Part shown: in pieces, positions 7,808 to 10,887 of the stretch
How positions within the stretch are numbered: the stretch's first letter is position 1
How the letters are laid out: each line of letters opens with the position of its first letter
NCBI GenBank assembly: GCA_005792865.1
Contig: SXQR01000157.1
Coordinates: 1 to 10,887, forward strand
DNA length: 10,887 bases
Reading direction: 5' to 3'
From: Flavobacterium sp.
GTDB lineage: Bacteria > Bacteroidota > Bacteroidia > Flavobacteriales > Flavobacteriaceae
Made by a program: the position numbers and the translations under genes
The notes under the pieces: model-generated
Databases searched by the model: none
What the model saw: only the letters and a program-made list of their open reading frames with translations
What the model was told of the DNA's origin: nothing

Positions 7808-8214
7808 CAAAAAGACCAAGGCGGCTGCGGAACCCTGCTAAAAATCTGCGATCTACGCGCTAAAATCCACAAACTCGCGCGCTAACGCGGCGCTCAGACA
7901 GTGCGGATTTTTGAGCGCTTCGATTCTAAATTTTTTTCGCAGGAACCCACAAGCCGCGGGAGCGGCCGCATGTTGCCGGAAGTTTGTCTTTCAACGGAAC
8001 TAGGCGCTGCACCCATGGCTCTGAGCACTGTCTCATTACCAGTGTTTATTTTGAATGAGCAGCAACTCCAGCGGCCTTTGCATAAGACCTCGTAAAAAAT
8101 CTGGATTGCCGGGGCATTAAAAATTTCAACTGTCTGAGTGCCGGCAAAGCCGCACGTGTTTTGGAATTTAGCGCGGGCAGCTCCGCAGATTTTTAGAGGG
8201 CGTTGCCGCCCGCA

Positions 8215-8240
8215 GCGCACTTTTATTGCTTTTGGTGCGC
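8215..8240. repeat. Hairpin in the outer right arm of the inverted repeat
   Basis: The arms gcgcac and gtgcgc (6 bp, perfect) flank a 14-nt T-rich loop. It occupies the position symmetric to the left hairpin and has the same overall length (26 nt), though the stem sequence differs. Confidence 0.6.
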
Positions 8241-8332
8241 TAGCCGGCAGGCATTTCTTTCAATTCATGGCTGGACCGCAGGTGCAAAAAAAAAGGCCGG
8301 CACGCCATCGCTGCGGTTAAAATATTCCGGTA

Positions 8333-8340
8333 TATTCGCT
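8333..8340 (+). promoter_or_regulatory. Weak candidate -7 element for the NarL-type kinase operon
   Basis: The sequence TATATTCG differs from TAnnTTTG at one base and lies 13 nt before the ATG at 8354, giving a very short leader. No convincing -33 element is seen. It lies outside the inverted repeat. Confidence 0.2.
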
Positions 8341-8353
8341 TGTACCATCCATT

Positions 8354-10267
8354 ATGACCAAAATCTTCCTCTTGTTACTGCTTTTCCTCACTGCGCAACT
8401 TTCGGCACAACCGGACCGGGAGGCTGAGCTGCGCCGGGCGCTTGCCGATTATGGGCGCGATATGGGGGTGCGCACCCTAACCCTGAAGGACTCGGTGAAA
8501 GTGAACATCCTTGTTGACCTGGCAGCGGAAATTTATGAGAACAAGCCCGGTGAGGCGATGCAACTCCTTGAAAAAAGTTTGGTCCTGGCCAGGTCGATCA
8601 AATTTGACAGGCAACTGGGAATCATCTACAACATGCAGGGCGCCATCAATGATTCCTACAGCAAATATTCGGATGCGCTGGAGAATTACCGCGCGGCCAT
8701 CAGGGAAAATGTCAGGCAGCATGACCGGTCGGCACTATTGCGGACCTATTTCAACATTGGGGTCATGTACGGTAAGCAAGCTAATTTTCCGGAGGCGCTG
8801 TCCTACATGATCAAAGGGCTCGAAATCGCTAAATCCATCAAGGACCACGAGGCGCTCTTTGGCGGATACAACAACCTCGGCGTGCTGTACACCCAACAGG
8901 GCAATTTGGACCTTTCGCTCAAATATTACCTCAATGCCCTGGGCGTCCTGGAAAAATTGGGTAAAACGTATTACATGGGCATGCTCAGCCAGAATATCGG
9001 CGATATTTTCCTGCTGAAAAAGGAATTTGCCAAGGCCGAACAGTATTTTGAGCAGGGGCTGAAACAATCGGTCGAGTCGGGCAACCGGAAAGCCGAGGCC
9101 AACAATTATTACGGTTTCGGGCGATCCGGCCTGTTGCAGGGAGATTATTCGGGTGCGATAGAAAACCTGCAAAAATCACTTGAGATCCGGACCGCCATGG
9201 ACGATCAGTTTGGCATCGCCGAAGCGCACATCGGACTCGGGCAGGCCTACATCAGGGCCGGTGCGTATCACAAGGCGCGGACCAGCCTGGAAAAAGGGCT
9301 GTCGCTCGTGCGGAAATCGGGGGAAATGAGCCTGGAGCAGGATGCGTATGAACATCTGTCGGAGGTGAGCAGGCTGCTGGGCGATTACAGGAGCGCGTAT
9401 GAGTACCAGACGCTTTTCCGCCAGACCACCGACTCCATTTTCAACAAGGAGAAGGACCGTAAGATCGTCCAGATCCAACTTGAGCACGAGTTCAGGGCTG
9501 CCCAGGACTCGCTTAAAGTGGTGCAACAGGCCAGGTCGCGGCAATTGCAGGATGAGGCGCGCGAGCAAAAGGAAATGCGTAATTTTATTTACATCGTGCT
9601 GGTCATCGTCGTGCTGTTCCTGGTGGTGTTGTTATGGCAAAACAGGCATATCGCGAAAGTGAAGCGCCAACAGGTATTGGACGAACAGCGGCACCGCATC
9701 AGCCGTGACCTGCACGATAATCTGGGTGCCCAACTTTCGGCGGCGCGGATGTTCATGGTAAGCCTTTGCGACCAACAATCTGTGGATGTACAACAGACGG
9801 CCAATAGTTCCATCGGGCTGCTCGATGCCTCCATCGCCGATCTGCGGAACATCATGGACGAGATGCAGGATACCGTCCTGATCGAAAAAGGCTACCTTGC
9901 CGCGACCGAGGCCCTGATCAACAAAGTCAACAAATTGAACGGCATCGAGTTTTCACTAACGCATCACCGCATGGAGGAGCGGCTGGCGGCGCGCACGGAG
10001 CACCAGCTATACCGCGTCACGCAGGAACTGGTGAACAATACGCTGAAGTATTCGCGGGCCAGCGCGGTCTCGATCGACCTGTTGAAGGGCGCCGACGCAC
10101 TGGTGCTGATGTACGAGGACGATGGGGTGGGGTACAATGCCAAAACCGTCAAAAAAGGCTACGGCCTCAGGAATATCGAGACCAGGATCAAATCGATTGG
10201 CGGAAAGGTCAATTTTGATTCCATGCCGCAAACCGGCGCACGAACTACGATCGAGATCCCGCAATGA
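8354..10267 (+). CDS. TPR-containing sensor histidine kinase, NarL/HisKA_3 type, 637 aa
   Basis: A signal peptide (1-18, FLLLLLFLTAQLSA|Q) is followed by TPR repeats (about 55-370; e.g. FNIGVMYGKQANFPEAL and YNNLGVLYTQQGNLDLSL). A charged helical linker (about 370-408) leads to one membrane span (411-428) and a kinase core of the NarL/UhpB class. The dimerisation/phospho-acceptor motif is HRISRDLHDNLGAQLS with H454. The ATPase domain has an N box (ELVNNTLKYS, N561-N562), a DxGxG motif (DDGVG, 589-593) and the G-rich lid GYGLRNIETRIKSIGG. All needed residues are present. The TPR part should be periplasmic. The gene overlaps the downstream LuxR-type regulator by ATGA, so the two are co-transcribed and probably translationally coupled. 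The ligand cannot be inferred from sequence. Confidence 0.96.
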   Translation: MTKIFLLLLLFLTAQLSAQPDREAELRRALADYGRDMGVRTLTLKDSVKVNILVDLAAEIYENKPGEAMQLLEKSLVLARSIKFDRQLGIIYNMQGAINDSYSKYSDALENYRAAIRENVRQHDRSALLRTYFNIGVMYGKQANFPEALSYMIKGLEIAKSIKDHEALFGGYNNLGVLYTQQGNLDLSLKYYLNALGVLEKLGKTYYMGMLSQNIGDIFLLKKEFAKAEQYFEQGLKQSVESGNRKAEANNYYGFGRSGLLQGDYSGAIENLQKSLEIRTAMDDQFGIAEAHIGLGQAYIRAGAYHKARTSLEKGLSLVRKSGEMSLEQDAYEHLSEVSRLLGDYRSAYEYQTLFRQTTDSIFNKEKDRKIVQIQLEHEFRAAQDSLKVVQQARSRQLQDEAREQKEMRNFIYIVLVIVVLFLVVLLWQNRHIAKVKRQQVLDEQRHRISRDLHDNLGAQLSAARMFMVSLCDQQSVDVQQTANSSIGLLDASIADLRNIMDEMQDTVLIEKGYLAATEALINKVNKLNGIEFSLTHHRMEERLAARTEHQLYRVTQELVNNTLKYSRASAVSIDLLKGADALVLMYEDDGVGYNAKTVKKGYGLRNIETRIKSIGGKVNFDSMPQTGARTTIEIPQ

Positions 10268-10887
10268 TCATGGAAAGCCTCAAAATACTCATTGCGGACG
10301 ATCATTTCCTGTTTATCAACGGGCTGACGCTGATTGTGCGCGAACGCATGAACCGGTGTCAGATCGACCATGCCGCCAACGGAAAGGAAGCAGTCGGGAT
10401 GTGCCATAAGCTAAAGTATGACATCGTCCTGATGGACATCAACATGCCCATCATGGACGGGATCGAGGCCACGCGTGAAATCAAGCGTCATCATCCTGGT
10501 ACCAAGGTGCTCATCGTCAGCATGAATGCCAACCTCGATGCGGTGATCAATGCCATGAAGGCCGGTGCCGACGGTTTCTTGATCAAGAATGCCAACCCCG
10601 CCGAATTTTTTACAGCGTTCAAGGCGGTAAAGGAGCACCAGATTTACCTGTCCGATCATTTTTCGGCATTGCTCGACATCGATAAAACAGGAAAGGTCAC
10701 GCGAAAGGATTACATCACTTTTTCAGAAAACATCATCACGCCCCGCGAAAAATCGGTACTGCGGATGATTTGCGACGGGTTCACCAATCCCGAGATCGCC
10801 GGCGCACTGTTTATCTCGGTAGAAACCGTGAACACCCACCGCAAGAAAATGCTCATTAAGTTCAATCTTCCCAACACGGCGTCGCTC
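10264..10887 (+). CDS. NarL/LuxR-family response regulator, C-terminus cut by window edge
   Basis: The 208 codons visible from ATG 10264 contain a receiver domain (about 5-122) with D12-D13, the phospho-acceptor D58 in VLMDINMPIMDG, S86 in VLIVSMN, and K108 in GFLIKNANP. A LuxR-type helix-turn-helix (158 onward) follows: ITPREKSVLRMICDGFTNPEIA, then ISVETVNTHRKKML. Only about ten residues should be missing, judging from the family's usual end. ATG 10264 overlaps the kinase stop (ATGA); ATG 10270 (MESLKILIADDH) is an equally good start by protein alignment, but the overlap favours the first. It is the expected phosphate acceptor of the upstream kinase and would activate or repress target promoters as a dimer. 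Confidence 0.95.
   Translation, partial: MIMESLKILIADDHFLFINGLTLIVRERMNRCQIDHAANGKEAVGMCHKLKYDIVLMDINMPIMDGIEATREIKRHHPGTKVLIVSMNANLDAVINAMKAGADGFLIKNANPAEFFTAFKAVKEHQIYLSDHFSALLDIDKTGKVTRKDYITFSENIITPREKSVLRMICDGFTNPEIAGALFISVETVNTHRKKMLIKFNLPNTASL

Larger units (their letters stand above)
7771..8252. repeat. Large imperfect inverted repeat element (arms about 7771-7935 and 8090-8252)
   Basis: Several blocks on the plus strand of the left arm recur, in the same order, on the minus strand of the right arm. CTAAAAATCTGCG is at 7838-7850 and its exact reverse complement at 8184-8196. CTCAGACAGT is at 7893-7902 with its complement at 8129-8138. GCCTGC/GGC is at 7771-7779 and 8243-8252. Looser pairs are CGCGCTAAA (7856-7864 against about 8167-8175) and the AT-rich inner ends TTCTAAATTTTTTT against CCAGATTTTTT. 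All pairs share a centre near 8012-8017. The spacer (7936-8089) does not pair well. The layout suggests a decayed palindromic mobile remnant or a structured dispersed repeat; there is no transposase gene. Confidence 0.7.
7675..8353. other. 679-bp intergenic region between divergent kinase operons, no credible gene
   Basis: The short open frames here, on both strands, have no recognisable domain and compositions typical of random translation (rich in R, C, S, F). Bounded by the two start codons, the region must hold the promoters of both operons. Most of it is taken up by the inverted repeat at 7771-8252. Also seen are a 6-bp hairpin at 7723-7737 (ggcatc, loop tac, gatgcc) and an A9 run at about 8286-8294. 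Confidence 0.75.

Noticed and set aside
7894..8220. Minus-strand frame of 108 codons inside the inverted repeat
   Set aside because: It has no domain, no good start context, overlaps both arms of the palindrome, and its composition looks like translated non-coding DNA.
7901..8320. Short plus-strand frames in the intergenic region (7901-8095 and 8138-8320)
   Set aside because: They lack recognisable features and overlap the inverted repeat; frames of this length are expected by chance in GC-rich sequence.

Overview
The window reads as chromosomal DNA from a member of the Bacteroidota, most likely the Flavobacteriales/Flavobacteriaceae, with a GC content higher than is usual there. Supporting signs are: two sensor kinases with periplasmic TPR domains fused to a single membrane span; a LytTR-type regulator directly after a LytS-like kinase; a long modular surface protein (Calx-beta, beta-helix, Ig-like repeats) of the sort exported by the type IX system; weak or absent Shine-Dalgarno sequences; and a few matches to the Bacteroidota -7 promoter element TAnnTTTG. 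No RNA gene, transposase gene or CRISPR array was seen.

Layout. The left three quarters is read on the minus strand. From right to left it holds a TPR sensor kinase of the LytS/His_kinase type (7674-5494), its LytTR response regulator 3 nt downstream (5490-4741), a secreted protein of unknown function (4585-3479) followed by a possible terminator, and a very long surface protein that begins at a TTG codon at 3320 and runs off the left edge. The right quarter is read on the plus strand and holds a second TPR sensor kinase, this one of the NarL/HisKA_3 type (8354-10267), overlapping by 4 nt (ATGA) a LuxR/NarL-type response regulator (10264 onward) that is cut by the right edge just before its expected end.

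The two kinase operons diverge from a 679-bp gap (7675-8353) with no credible gene. About 480 bp of this gap (7771-8252) is a large imperfect inverted repeat: two arms of about 165 bp share colinear matching blocks, each arm carries a short hairpin at its outer part, and an unlike spacer of about 150 bp lies between them. It looks like a non-autonomous, possibly dispersed element, or a structured non-coding region, and it is the least explained part of the window.

How the genes may work together (inference). Both kinases should be inner-membrane proteins whose TPR domains sit in the periplasm and whose kinase cores face the cytoplasm; each passes phosphate to the regulator encoded beside it. 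One regulator binds DNA through LytTR, the other through a LuxR helix-turn-helix. The secreted protein and the surface protein lie co-directionally downstream of the LytTR system and could be its targets, but the gaps of about 155 nt before each suggest separate transcripts.
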